A DNA stretch of 64,000 nucleotides. It comes from an uncultured Eubacteriales bacterium. Its GTDB lineage: Bacteria; Bacillota; Clostridia; Oscillospirales; Acutalibacteraceae. Both the position numbers and the translations under genes were made by a program. Below are positions 41,147-49,787 of this stretch, piece by piece. The first letter of the stretch is position 1. Every line of letters starts with the position of its first letter. Location of the stretch: contig CAKVAX010000003.1 in assembly GCA_934725425.1 (NCBI GenBank), forward strand, positions 1 through 64,000, written 5' to 3'. Below the pieces are notes generated by a model. It was not told where the DNA came from. It was given only the letters and a program-made list of their open reading frames with translations, and did no database searches.

Positions 41147-43630
41147 ATGAAATTTGAGGGTAAATATAATTTTTTTAAAAAGATAGCCGCTATTTCTTGC
41201 GGCCTACCCATTTTTATATTTGCAGGATTGCCCGCATGTAATCTCAGTGCTCTTTACCAGTCGGATGTAGAAGCCGTTGCCAATACTGTCAAAAAGATAA
41301 AAATATCCGGCAACGGAACGAACGACAAATTGATATATTATTATGTAATAAAAAATTTTTTTAAAAGAAATAATTTTAATCCTGTTTTTGGTAATCTCAG
41401 TCTTTTAAAAATTGATGAAGTGGAAAAAATTCTTTTGGCGGGAGCGATGATTATTGATTTTAATAAAAAAATTTTCGAATTTGAGTCAAGAAAAATCGAA
41501 TTAAACGCCCACATGAGTGAAATGTGTAAGAGCTTGGTGTGGCTTCATAAATTTTATGCGTACATAATAGAAAATACTGAAAATATGCTCAATCAAGGCA
41601 CTCATCCCGAAAAAGGAGCCTCGCTTAAAAATTCATTGGAGAGTTATAAAATAAAACTTAGAATGATTAGCGAAATATTTGAAAAGGTTATGCCTGACGG
41701 ATATTTAAATCATACAGAAGATGTAGCTCATATTTGGAACAGAGTATCCTCAAAAGCATATTTTAATTTGAGGGGCGGTATTGTTTCGCAAAATTACGAA
41801 AATTTATTGTATTTTACCGGAAGATATCATATTTGGAAAGCGTGCAGAATAGAAAAAGTTTTCAATGACATTGATGTAAAAAATCCCGAAATGAAAAATC
41901 GTGAAGAAGAAGCAAAATTTATGAGCGGAGGACCTTTGGATATATCTAGGATGCTCGAAGCGAGAATTTCTGAGAGCATTAAAAAAATGCATAACCGCCA
42001 GTTGCTTTTTAAAACAGATGATGAAAGCAAGTTTTTAGAAGGTATAAAAAAGATGGAATTTGAGAGCCCTGGGGGAATGGATACCTCTATTACAATGTTG
42101 AAAATGCTTTATGCATCCAGGTTTGAGTCTAAGATGATTTTATGTGAAAATTATTCATCTGCCGAACGGAGACAAAGAATTCAAAATATTTGCGATAGTG
42201 ATTTTTTTGAAGCAACCGTATTTTATTCATTGGCTAAATATTTAAATTTGTATTTCAAAGATTATTATTTTAATACGCTCAGAATAAACGTTCTTACAGG
42301 GACAGAAGCCGCAGGTATGCAAAATAAAGTTAGACGTCAACTGATGGATATTATATTGGGAGTTTCAAAATTAAATTTTGATGATATTGAAGAAAAATTG
42401 ACTAAAATTCAAGAAGCCGAAGGAGAAAAACCGATTGACTCCAGAGCTTTAATTCAACAGATGAAAGAGTGCAAAGGCTACTCTAAAGAGCTTAAGGATA
42501 TGTTAGCGGTGATGTACGACAGCCGAAAAAATTACGAAAAAGAAATGCCTGTTAATGAATCGCAAAGAAAGGAAGCCCTTGAACGGATAAGCGATTCTTT
42601 GGATATTTTGGATATATATGCCAGATTGAATGAGAATAATTATGCCTACAAAGTCTATGTTCCGGAAATGAGAAAATATATTTCGGACGTACTTAAAATG
42701 GATTTATCTTCAAATACAATAAAATTCAAAGATTATTATAGTTATTATAAAAATCATCCGGAAAAAATGCAGCCGGGCATGATAAATACTGATACTGACG
42801 TGCCTGATGAGGTACGCATTATCAACGATAAAATAAAAGAAAACATGTATTATATGCTCAAGGAAAGTGAAGAAATTTTAAATCAAGAAGAAGTGAAGTA
42901 TAAAAAAATTAAAAATAAAAAGAAAAAGCCCTCATGTACGGATAGTAAAAAGAAACCCGAAAAACCTAGTAAAATTCCCGAAGATATTGTTGCAGAACGT
43001 AAAAAATCAGAAGAAAAAGATCAAGACGCTGTTCCGGTAATTCCCATAGATTCAAATAAACCAGACGAGAGTAAAATTTCGCCGGAAACCCCTGAAGCGG
43101 ACTCTCATAAAATGAAGCAAATACAAGAAAAAGAGGAATTCCAGAAAAATCAAGCAATTAGAAATGAAAAATGGAAAGAAGAAGTAGCCAGAAAAAGAAT
43201 TGCCAAAGAAAAAGATAAAGCAAGCGAAATTAAGGAACAAGTCGTAACCAAAACGGAATCCACAGATTTTTTTGAAAAACATCCACATAAAATAGAACTC
43301 TCCGATCCTGTCAGCAGCCGACTTGAAAAATTAAGAAAAAAGGGTAACGGAGGCGATTTGCTAAGTAAGATAGAGGAATTTTTAGGAAAGGGAACAATCG
43401 AACCCGGAAGGCATCTTAAAAATTTGGGAGGCAATAGGTACGAACAATATATGACCCGAGGAGACAGGGTTGGATTTGAGATTGGGAAAAATAAAAACGG
43501 TGAATGCATTGCAACAATTCGTTCTCTGGGAGGCCACTTTGACAGCGCCAAGGATGTTGATAAAGCTTTTGGAAAAATAAGTTTTGGTGGGACCAAATCC
43601 TGTGATAAATATTCCGGCGGTTCTGAATAA
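41147..43630 (+). CDS. Exported 827-residue protein with RelE/ParE-like C-terminal domain
   Basis: The full-length protein is not one I recognise. Residues 1-31 form a signal peptide ending LPAC, which could be a poor lipobox, so lipid anchoring is possible. A helical body extends to about residue 590. A charged Lys/Glu/Pro-rich linker follows (about 590-710). Residues 714-810 read like a RelE/ParE-superfamily toxin: a two-helix start, then EPGRHLKNLGGNRYEQYM, GDRVGFEIGKN and CIATIRSLGGHFDS, the strand pattern of that fold. No adjacent antitoxin gene is seen. SD AAAGGAG precedes ATG 41147. The layout (export signal, long helical stalk, toxin-like tip) suggests an effector, but that is inference. 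Confidence 0.8.
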   Translation: MKFEGKYNFFKKIAAISCGLPIFIFAGLPACNLSALYQSDVEAVANTVKKIKISGNGTNDKLIYYYVIKNFFKRNNFNPVFGNLSLLKIDEVEKILLAGAMIIDFNKKIFEFESRKIELNAHMSEMCKSLVWLHKFYAYIIENTENMLNQGTHPEKGASLKNSLESYKIKLRMISEIFEKVMPDGYLNHTEDVAHIWNRVSSKAYFNLRGGIVSQNYENLLYFTGRYHIWKACRIEKVFNDIDVKNPEMKNREEEAKFMSGGPLDISRMLEARISESIKKMHNRQLLFKTDDESKFLEGIKKMEFESPGGMDTSITMLKMLYASRFESKMILCENYSSAERRQRIQNICDSDFFEATVFYSLAKYLNLYFKDYYFNTLRINVLTGTEAAGMQNKVRRQLMDIILGVSKLNFDDIEEKLTKIQEAEGEKPIDSRALIQQMKECKGYSKELKDMLAVMYDSRKNYEKEMPVNESQRKEALERISDSLDILDIYARLNENNYAYKVYVPEMRKYISDVLKMDLSSNTIKFKDYYSYYKNHPEKMQPGMINTDTDVPDEVRIINDKIKENMYYMLKESEEILNQEEVKYKKIKNKKKKPSCTDSKKKPEKPSKIPEDIVAERKKSEEKDQDAVPVIPIDSNKPDESKISPETPEADSHKMKQIQEKEEFQKNQAIRNEKWKEEVARKRIAKEKDKASEIKEQVVTKTESTDFFEKHPHKIELSDPVSSRLEKLRKKGNGGDLLSKIEEFLGKGTIEPGRHLKNLGGNRYEQYMTRGDRVGFEIGKNKNGECIATIRSLGGHFDSAKDVDKAFGKISFGGTKSCDKYSGGSE

Positions 43631-43682
43631 TCTTGAAATAAATATAAAAAATAATATTAATTTTATGTAAATTTATGTAGAC

Positions 43683-43711
43683 TTGCAAGATTTTTGCATT
43701 CCCTATATAAT
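43683..43711 (+). promoter_or_regulatory. Sigma-A promoter of pgk
   Basis: TTGCAA (43683-43688) and a perfect TATAAT (43706-43711) are separated by 17 bases, 52 bases before the chosen pgk start. Confidence 0.7.
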
Positions 43712-43763
43712 ATCTTGAGTACTCTTATTTATGATAAAAAAATTAAGCAGAAAGGATATGCAT

Positions 43764-44957
43764 ATGAAATATTTAAATAAGAAAAATGTTAGAAATATGG
43801 ATATTCGCAAAAAAACTATACTCTTACGTTGCGATTTAAATGTTCCCCTTGATGCTAAGTTTAGAATTACCGATACCAAAAGGATAGATGAATCATTAAC
43901 TACTTTAAAATACCTGATGGACGGTGGAGCTAAAGTCGTGATTTGCTCTCATTTGGGTAGACCCAAGGGGACTTTTGATAAAAAATATTCTCTTAAACCT
44001 GTAGCAGAATATTTAACTGAAGTTCTGGGAAAAGAAGTCCAGTTGACAAGCGATGTTGCGGGTGAAAACACCAAAGAAATAGTAGACAGCTTGGATTTTG
44101 GCGAAGCATGCTTAATGGAAAATTTAAGATTTGAACCCGGCGAAGAAAAAAACGACCCTGAATTTTCCAAAAAATTAGCATCCCTTGCAGATATTTATAT
44201 AAATGATGCATTTGGAGTATGCCACCGTGCACATGCCTCAACTGTAGGCGTAACCGAATATTTACCTTCGGGTTATGGATTCTTGATAGAGAAAGAAATC
44301 AAAATACTGAGCGAAATTCTTGAAAATCCCAAAAGCCCATTTGTTGCCATATTGGGAGGTGCAAAAATTTCCGACAAAATAGGAGTCATTAATAATTTGC
44401 TTGAAAAAATTGATGTACTCATAGTTGGAGGCGGAATGTCCTACACTTTTACAAATGCCTTGGGATACTCTGTTGGAAAATCGATTTGCGAAAGTGATAA
44501 AATAAGCTTCACACGTGATATCATGGCCAAAGCAAAAGACAAAGGCGTAAAAATTATGCTTCCTGTGGATAATAAAGTCGGAAAAGATTTTTCAGAAAAT
44601 ACCGAAAGTAAAATAGTCGATGCCGATAAAATCCCGGATGGTTGGATGGGTTTGGATATAGGTCCCAAAACCATTCAGAATTTTTCAGAGGCGATTAAAA
44701 ACGCCAGCACAATATTTTGGAATGGCCCGATGGGAGTATCAGAGTGGAAAAATTTTGAAATAGGCACAAAAGCTGTTGCCGAAGCCGTAGCTGACAGCGA
44801 CGCGATTTCTGTGGTTGGCGGTGGAGATACTGCTGCTGCGATAGACAAATTTAACCTTTCGTCAAAAATAACTCATGTTTCGACCGGCGGTGGGGCATCG
44901 CTTCAACTTTTAGAAGGAAAAGATTTACCCGGATTAGAAGCGCTTAACGATAAATAA
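43764..44957 (+). CDS. pgk: Phosphoglycerate kinase
   Basis: The enzyme makes ATP from 1,3-bisphosphoglycerate in lower glycolysis. The 397-residue protein has LLRCDLNVPLD, SHLGRPKG, VNDAFG-like (INDAFGVCHRAHAS), GGAKISDKIGVI and the nucleotide site GGGDTAAA. I choose ATG 43764, which lies 7 bases after AAAGGA; the in-frame ATG codons at 43731 and 43758 are badly placed. It heads a pgk-tpiA-gpmI operon. gap is not next to it. Confidence 0.95.
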   Translation: MKYLNKKNVRNMDIRKKTILLRCDLNVPLDAKFRITDTKRIDESLTTLKYLMDGGAKVVICSHLGRPKGTFDKKYSLKPVAEYLTEVLGKEVQLTSDVAGENTKEIVDSLDFGEACLMENLRFEPGEEKNDPEFSKKLASLADIYINDAFGVCHRAHASTVGVTEYLPSGYGFLIEKEIKILSEILENPKSPFVAILGGAKISDKIGVINNLLEKIDVLIVGGGMSYTFTNALGYSVGKSICESDKISFTRDIMAKAKDKGVKIMLPVDNKVGKDFSENTESKIVDADKIPDGWMGLDIGPKTIQNFSEAIKNASTIFWNGPMGVSEWKNFEIGTKAVAEAVADSDAISVVGGGDTAAAIDKFNLSSKITHVSTGGGASLQLLEGKDLPGLEALNDK

Positions 44958-44968
44958 TTTGATTATGG

Positions 44969-45000
44969 ATTCCCCTTTTATATTTTCAGGGGAATTTTTT
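44969..45000 (+). terminator. Terminator or attenuator between pgk and tpiA
   Basis: An 8-base-pair stem, ATTCCCCT/AGGGGAAT, with an 11-base loop is followed by six T residues. No new promoter is evident before tpiA, so it may act as partial termination that gives more pgk than tpiA mRNA. Confidence 0.7.
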
Positions 45001-45031
45001 AATATTTTTAAATAATGGAGTTGAATTTATT

Positions 45032-45805
45032 ATGAGCAAGAGGATTATAGCAGCCAACTGGAAAATGAACAAAGATTTGAACGATTCTAAAGTTTTTTTA
45101 AAAAAATTTTTTTCTCTAAAAACAAATTTTTCGGATGATATTATTGTTTGCCCGCCATTTATCGACCTAAGTTACTTATGTGATAATTTTAAAAATCAAA
45201 GTGTTAAATTTGGAGCTCAAAATTGTTACTATGAAGATTGCGGAGCATTTACCGGTGAAATATCGGCTCATATGATTAAAAATATCGGAGCAGATTATGT
45301 AATAATAGGACATAGCGAAAGAAGAACATATTTTGGTGAAGATAACATCATGATAAATAAAAAAGTTTCGGCTGCTTTAAAAAACGGACTCAAAGTGATT
45401 TTATGCGTTGGAGAAGATTTATCTCAAAGAGAGCAGAAAAAAGAATTTGAGGTAGTTTTGTTTCAGATAAAAGAAGCTTTGAAAGGCATAAAAAAAGAGG
45501 ATATTAAAAATATAATAATTGCATACGAACCAATTTGGGCGATCGGCACAGGAAAAACTGTTTTTCCACAACAAGCTGATTTAATGTGCAAAAATATAAA
45601 AGAATTCATCAAAGAAACTTATAAAACTTCTTCGGAAATAAAAGTTTTGTATGGCGGTTCACTTAAAAGTAGCAATGCGCATGAATTCTTTGAAATGCAA
45701 AATATAGACGGTGGGCTTATTGGCGGTGCGTCATTGACCCCTGAAGAATTTATTAAAATTATAATTGAATCCGAAAAGACAAGCAAAGGTGATTTTAATG
45801 AGTAA
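45032..45805 (+). CDS. tpiA: Triosephosphate isomerase
   Basis: It interconverts dihydroxyacetone phosphate and glyceraldehyde 3-phosphate. The 257-residue barrel protein shows AANWKMNK at the N terminus, the catalytic His in VIIGHSERR, the catalytic Glu in AYEPIWAIGTGK, and the phosphate loop YGGSLK. It overlaps gpmI by 8 bases (ATGAGTAA). Confidence 0.97.
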   Translation: MSKRIIAANWKMNKDLNDSKVFLKKFFSLKTNFSDDIIVCPPFIDLSYLCDNFKNQSVKFGAQNCYYEDCGAFTGEISAHMIKNIGADYVIIGHSERRTYFGEDNIMINKKVSAALKNGLKVILCVGEDLSQREQKKEFEVVLFQIKEALKGIKKEDIKNIIIAYEPIWAIGTGKTVFPQQADLMCKNIKEFIKETYKTSSEIKVLYGGSLKSSNAHEFFEMQNIDGGLIGGASLTPEEFIKIIIESEKTSKGDFNE

Positions 45806-47288
45806 AAAAACGGTTTTGCTGGCAATATTGGATGGATTCGGAAAAGGTAAAAAAGATTCCTCCAATGCAATTTATTGCGCCAATACCCCTAATTTAGATT
45901 CAGTGTTTAAAAGTAATCCTTTTACATATCTCGATGCATCCGGGCTTGCTGTGGGTTTGCCTGAAAATCAAATGGGTAACTCAGAAGTTGGCCACATGAA
46001 CATGGGTGCCGGCAGAGTAGTGTATCAAGATTTAACTTATATAAATAAATGTATCGAGGATGGTTCTTTTTTTGAAAATCCTGATCTTTTACGAATTTTA
46101 AGTGATGTTGAGTCCAAGGGCTCAAACTTGCATTTAATGGGGCTTTTGTCCGACGGTGGGGTTCATAGTCATATAAATCATCTTTTTGCAATTTTAAAAT
46201 TGTCTCAAAAATATAAGATAAAAAAAATATATATTCATGCCTGGCTTGACGGCAGAGATACCTCCCCGAAATCTGCGCTTTCCTACATTAAATCCCTTCA
46301 AAATTATATAAGCGGTTTTGACAATGTCTGGTTGTCAACTGTTTCCGGCAGATACTACGCCATGGACAGAGATAAAAATTTCGACAGGACTAAATTGGCT
46401 TTTGATGCAATGGTAAATTCCGCAGGACAAAAAATCAGTAAAAACTTAGAAAATACTATAACAGAAAATTATGAAAATAATATAACCGACGAATTTATCA
46501 AACCGGTTGTTTATTCAAATTATCCCGGTATGAAACACGCTGATGCTGTTATTTGCTTTAATTATCGACCGGATAGAGCAAGGCAAATAAACCGAATGAT
46601 TGCTGATAAAAATTTATTTGAGTATGCATGCTTTACTCAGTACGACGCTTCTATTAAAAATGTTTCGGTTATATTTAAGCCTAGAAAAATAATAAATACA
46701 TTAAGCGAACATCTGTCTAAAAATAAATGTAATCAATTAAAAATTGCCGAAACCGAAAAATATGCCCATGTAACTTTCTTTTTTAACTCAGGCGTGGAAA
46801 CTCCCTACGAAAATGAAGATAGGATTATAATCGATTCTCCCAAGGTTGCGACGTATAACATGCAACCTGAAATGAGCGCCCGAAAAATAACAGAAAAAGT
46901 AATCGAAAAAATTAAATCCGAAAAATATGATTTTATAGTTTTAAATTATGCGAATCCCGATATGGTGGGGCATACCGGTGATTTTAACGCTACCGTAAAA
47001 GCAATTAAAACCGTGGATGAATGTATTAAAAAATTACTTTTAGAAATGAAAAAAATTGATGGAATTACAATAATAACTGCTGACCATGGTAATGCCGAAA
47101 AGATGATTGATGAATACGGAAATCCTTGTACTTCCCACACAACAAATCAAGTGCCGTTTGCAATAGTCGGTTATCCCTGCACTTTAAAAAATAAAGGCGC
47201 ACTCTGCGATATAGCACCTACTGTTTTAGAAATTTTGAACATAAAAAAGCCCCGCGAAATGACGGGGCAAAGTCTGATAGAAACTTAG
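45798..47288 (+). CDS. gpmI: Cofactor-independent phosphoglycerate mutase
   Basis: It converts 3- to 2-phosphoglycerate using Mn2+. The 496-residue protein has metal ligand Asp12 (LAILDGFG), the phospho-serine Ser62 in MGNSEVGHMNMGAG, DGRDTSPKS, YRPDRARQI and TADHGNAE. I choose ATG 45798, preceded by AAAGGTGAT; the ATG at 45765 lies inside tpiA before this SD. The end of the coding region contains the terminator of the convergent minus-strand gene, and the two genes overlap by 4 bases. Confidence 0.96.
   Translation: MSKKTVLLAILDGFGKGKKDSSNAIYCANTPNLDSVFKSNPFTYLDASGLAVGLPENQMGNSEVGHMNMGAGRVVYQDLTYINKCIEDGSFFENPDLLRILSDVESKGSNLHLMGLLSDGGVHSHINHLFAILKLSQKYKIKKIYIHAWLDGRDTSPKSALSYIKSLQNYISGFDNVWLSTVSGRYYAMDRDKNFDRTKLAFDAMVNSAGQKISKNLENTITENYENNITDEFIKPVVYSNYPGMKHADAVICFNYRPDRARQINRMIADKNLFEYACFTQYDASIKNVSVIFKPRKIINTLSEHLSKNKCNQLKIAETEKYAHVTFFFNSGVETPYENEDRIIIDSPKVATYNMQPEMSARKITEKVIEKIKSEKYDFIVLNYANPDMVGHTGDFNATVKAIKTVDECIKKLLLEMKKIDGITIITADHGNAEKMIDEYGNPCTSHTTNQVPFAIVGYPCTLKNKGALCDIAPTVLEILNIKKPREMTGQSLIET
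47242..47268 (-). terminator. Terminator embedded in the 3' end of gpmI
   Basis: GCCCCG/CGGGGC with an 8-base loop is followed by TTTTTT on the minus strand. It serves the convergent 84-residue gene but lies within codons of gpmI. Confidence 0.75.
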
Positions 47289-47539
47289 TCTACAATTTCT
47301 TCAGCCGTTTCTTTTACCTCTTCGGTATTTTCGGCTTCACGAAATTTTTTGGAAGCTTTTTCGAGAAATGTCATAGAATTTCCATATTTTTCGTGTAAGG
47401 ATTTTATAGTATCTCCTTCCAAACATTCTTTGATGTTTTCTAAGTCTAAGCTTTTCAGCTCTTTGTTGCTGTTTTTGATTATCCCGGCAGCCCTTTCCAA
47501 AAATTCATTTTCGTTTTCTTTTTTGCAAATCATTCCCAT
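47285..47539 (-). CDS. Unrecognised small acidic protein, 84 residues
   Basis: I do not recognise this protein. It is helical and rich in Glu and Lys, with no membrane segment, and is probably cytoplasmic (core segments FLERAAGIIKNSNKELKSL and TFLEKASKKFREAENTEE). It has its own promoter (TTGACT-16-TATAAT) and a terminator inside gpmI. The SD AAGGGATGA is 12 bases or so before ATG 47539, and a second in-frame ATG lies two codons later. Confidence 0.7.
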   Translation of the reverse strand: MGMICKKENENEFLERAAGIIKNSNKELKSLDLENIKECLEGDTIKSLHEKYGNSMTFLEKASKKFREAENTEEVKETAEEIVD

Positions 47540-47581
47540 ACATCAATCATCCCTTTTCCATATATTGTTTAACTAAGAATA

Positions 47582-47609
47582 ATTATACAATATTTATATA
47601 TAAAGTCAA
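47582..47609 (-). promoter_or_regulatory. Sigma-A promoter of the 84-residue gene
   Basis: On the minus strand TTGACT (47609-47604) and a perfect TATAAT (47587-47582) are separated by 16 bases, about 43 bases before the start codon. Confidence 0.65.
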
Positions 47610-47637
47610 TTATATTTTATCAAAATGTTATTTTCGC

Positions 47638-48180
47638 CTAATCCTCAAAAGATTTACCCAAGAGCTGGCTACCGGTTTTAATAGTGTTTTCAACTTCTTT
47701 AGTTGCAGATATGGTGGTTCCGTTTTTTAGCGCAATAAGACTTCCCAGTGCGTCTCCCTGGGAGTTTATTACAAAAATAAATGCAGCTTCATATTCAATG
47801 CCCTCGATAGGCAATACTTTAGAAGTGGGGTTTTTGCATATTGAAAAATCTTTTCTTTCTTGGATTAAATTTTCGGAATATGTCGAAATTCTTCTACCTA
47901 AAAATTCTTTTTTGGGAACTCCTGCCACTGCTACAACCTGCTCTTTGTCAGAGATTAAAATAGGGAATCCGGAATTTTTTGAAATTATAGATGCGTATTC
48001 TTCTGCGACCGAAGAAAGTTCTGCTATGGCCGAGTATTTTTTGAATATTATTTTTCCCGCATTATCAGTGTATATTTCCAAAGGGTCACTTTCACGTATT
48101 CTTAGGGTCCTCCTAATCTCTTTGGGAATAACAATTCTTCCCAGTTCATCAATTCTTCTTACTATTCCTGTTGCTTTCAT
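47638..48180 (-). CDS. spoVT: Stage V sporulation regulator SpoVT (AbrB family)
   Basis: SpoVT is a forespore-specific regulator of SigG-dependent genes. The 180-residue protein has an N-terminal AbrB swapped-hairpin DNA-binding domain (MKATGIVRRIDELGRIVIPK, then EIRRTLRIRESDPLEIY) and a C-terminal GAF-like domain from about residue 55. The length equals the family norm. I choose ATG 48180, with AAAGGAGGAAG upstream, over the ATG at 48219. A forespore-type promoter motif precedes it. Confidence 0.94.
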   Translation of the reverse strand: MKATGIVRRIDELGRIVIPKEIRRTLRIRESDPLEIYTDNAGKIIFKKYSAIAELSSVAEEYASIISKNSGFPILISDKEQVVAVAGVPKKEFLGRRISTYSENLIQERKDFSICKNPTSKVLPIEGIEYEAAFIFVINSQGDALGSLIALKNGTTISATKEVENTIKTGSQLLGKSFED

Positions 48181-48232
48181 TTTATCTTCCTCCTTTGAAT
48201 TTAACCATTTATTAGACAAGAGATGACCTTGT

Positions 48233-48262
48233 TATTGTGCAATAAAATTTACAAAATATACA
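48233..48262 (-). promoter_or_regulatory. Possible SigG-type promoter of spoVT
   Basis: On the minus strand TGTATA (48262-48257) and CACAATA (48239-48233) are separated by 17 bases. This fits the SigG consensus well (-35 GHATR perfect, -10 six of seven), and spoVT is SigG-dependent in B. subtilis. The same motif with the same spacing precedes spoVAE here. Confidence 0.45.
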
Positions 48263-48332
48263 TTTATTTTTTAAAAAAACTGTGTATTTTTTTAGTTCGA
48301 ATTTGCAAAAATTATTTTAGTAATATTATTTA

Positions 48333-48361
48333 TTGATATCAAGTAAAAATTTATATATAAT
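48333..48361 (+). promoter_or_regulatory. Sigma-A promoter of the ferredoxin gene
   Basis: TTGATA (48333-48338) and a perfect TATAAT (48356-48361) are separated by 17 bases, 34 bases before the ferredoxin start. Confidence 0.7.
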
Positions 48362-48395
48362 GTAATTATAGTTTTGCGTTGAAAGGAATGAGACA

Positions 48396-48593
48396 ATGAT
48401 AGCTAAAGTCGATAAAGATTCTTGCATCGGATGTGGAATGTGCATCGATATTTGTCCTGAAGTATTTCAGTATGATGACGAATATAAATCAGAATGCGTT
48501 ATGGAAAAAATTCCGGAAGAATTAAATGAAAAAGTTGCAGAAGCAATAGACGTTTGCCCTGTAGAAGCTATTTCTGAAGACAATTCTTTATAA
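48396..48593 (+). CDS. Single-cluster [4Fe-4S] ferredoxin
   Basis: A small electron carrier. The 65-residue protein has one cluster motif, CIGCGMCIDICPEVF (residues 10-24), with the fourth cysteine (Cys20) in place for a [4Fe-4S] cluster, and a distal VCPVEAI that in this family supplies a disulfide or remnant ligand. The rest is acidic. It is a single-gene unit. The redox partner cannot be read from the neighbours. Confidence 0.95.
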   Translation: MIAKVDKDSCIGCGMCIDICPEVFQYDDEYKSECVMEKIPEELNEKVAEAIDVCPVEAISEDNSL

Positions 48594-48604
48594 TAACAAG
48601 TTTT

Positions 48605-48644
48605 AAGAGGTACTCGTGAAGATTTACGAGTACCTCTTTTTTAT
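48605..48644 (+). terminator. Terminator after the ferredoxin gene
   Basis: A perfect 13-base-pair stem, AAGAGGTACTCGT/ACGAGTACCTCTT, with an 8-base loop is followed by a T run. Confidence 0.92.
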
Positions 48645-48711
48645 TTATAAGAAATAAATATTTAATTTCAATCATATAATTACACAGCATGTAAAACGGA
48701 GGAATTGTGTA

Positions 48712-49734
48712 GTGTTTATTATAAGAATTAAAAAACAAGCAATTTTAATCTTAGGAATTTTTTTAGTTTGTGGATTTTCTGCGATATTATTTTTATCCCG
48801 AGAAAGATGTCATGCAGAGGAAAATAAAAATTTTATAAAATACGCTGAATTTAATCCTACATACGAAGCCTTAAATAAAGCCATGAAAGAAGATATCAAA
48901 TCGCATGATAAAGATATAAAGATAAATTGGATAGAGGTTCTGGCGTGCCTTGGCTCAAAATATGGGGGAGATTTTAAGCGCTACAAAGAATCTGATATGG
49001 ACGAAATACTTAAAAAATTAAAAAGCGGAAAGCAGATGTCCGAAATAACTTCCGGAATGAAAAATTACAATTATTATTATCAAGTTTATGAAGCAGTCTT
49101 GAAAGAATTTTTGGGAACATATAAGATTAAGAAAAATCCATCAAGCGGAGACGAGGAATGGCAAGAGATATATGGCTTAAAAGCCTTTTCGCCTATTGCA
49201 AAAACATTTCCTTTTTCTCATTTTGATGATTTTGGCGCCTCTCGTTCTTATGGATTTTCTAGACCTCATCTGGGGCACGATATGATGTCAGCTACGGGCA
49301 CTCCTGTGGTAGCTGTTGAATCCGGTACGGTAGAAATTATGGGTTGGAATCAGTATGGAGGTTGGAGAATCGGCATTCGGAGCTTTGATAAAAAAAGGTA
49401 TTATTATTACGCTCATCTTCGACAAAATAAGCCCTACAGTTCTAATTTAAAAGAAGGTGCAGTAGTGAAGGCCGGTGACGTAATCGGTTATGTGGGAAGA
49501 ACAGGATATAGCACCAAGGAAAATACCAATAATATAAACGAAAGTCATCTTCACTGGGGCATGGAGCTTATTTTTGATGAGTCCCAAAAGGAATGCGATA
49601 ATGAAATTTGGATTAATTTATATGGGATTACTAAACTACTTGAACAAAATAAGTGTAGTGTCATAAGAAACACTGAATCACGAGAATTTTCGCGGGAATG
49701 TGATTTTTGGGAAGCCAATTTGGAAAATAAATAA
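48712..49734 (+). CDS. M23-family peptidoglycan metallopeptidase
   Basis: A secreted or membrane-anchored LytM-type endopeptidase that cuts peptidoglycan cross-bridges or stem peptides. An N-terminal membrane or signal segment (residues 8-28, ILILGIFLVCGFSAILFL) is followed by a helical spacer. The M23 domain (about 160-310) has complete zinc ligands: HLGHDMM for HxxxD, and SHLHWGMEL for the HxH motif. A C-terminal extension follows. The start is GTG 48712 after CGGAGGA. The residue spacing suggests an active enzyme. Roles in growth and in engulfment or spore-cortex work are both possible. Confidence 0.92.
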   Translation: MFIIRIKKQAILILGIFLVCGFSAILFLSRERCHAEENKNFIKYAEFNPTYEALNKAMKEDIKSHDKDIKINWIEVLACLGSKYGGDFKRYKESDMDEILKKLKSGKQMSEITSGMKNYNYYYQVYEAVLKEFLGTYKIKKNPSSGDEEWQEIYGLKAFSPIAKTFPFSHFDDFGASRSYGFSRPHLGHDMMSATGTPVVAVESGTVEIMGWNQYGGWRIGIRSFDKKRYYYYAHLRQNKPYSSNLKEGAVVKAGDVIGYVGRTGYSTKENTNNINESHLHWGMELIFDESQKECDNEIWINLYGITKLLEQNKCSVIRNTESREFSRECDFWEANLENK

Positions 49735-49740
49735 AAATAA

Positions 49741-49776
49741 CCTCTTTTGCTTATATTTCGCAGAAGAGGAATTTTT
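49741..49776 (+). terminator. Terminator after the M23 peptidase gene
   Basis: A 10-base-pair stem, CCTCTTTTGC/GCAGAAGAGG (one T-G pair), is followed by a T run. Confidence 0.85.
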
Positions 49777-49787
49777 TATATCTTATA

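Noticed and set aside
40803..43630. Classical toxin-antitoxin operon at the RelE-like protein
   Set aside because: No small antitoxin gene overlaps or immediately adjoins 41147-43630 on its strand; the 47-residue peptide is divergent, basic and Cys-rich, unlike known RelB or ParD antitoxins.
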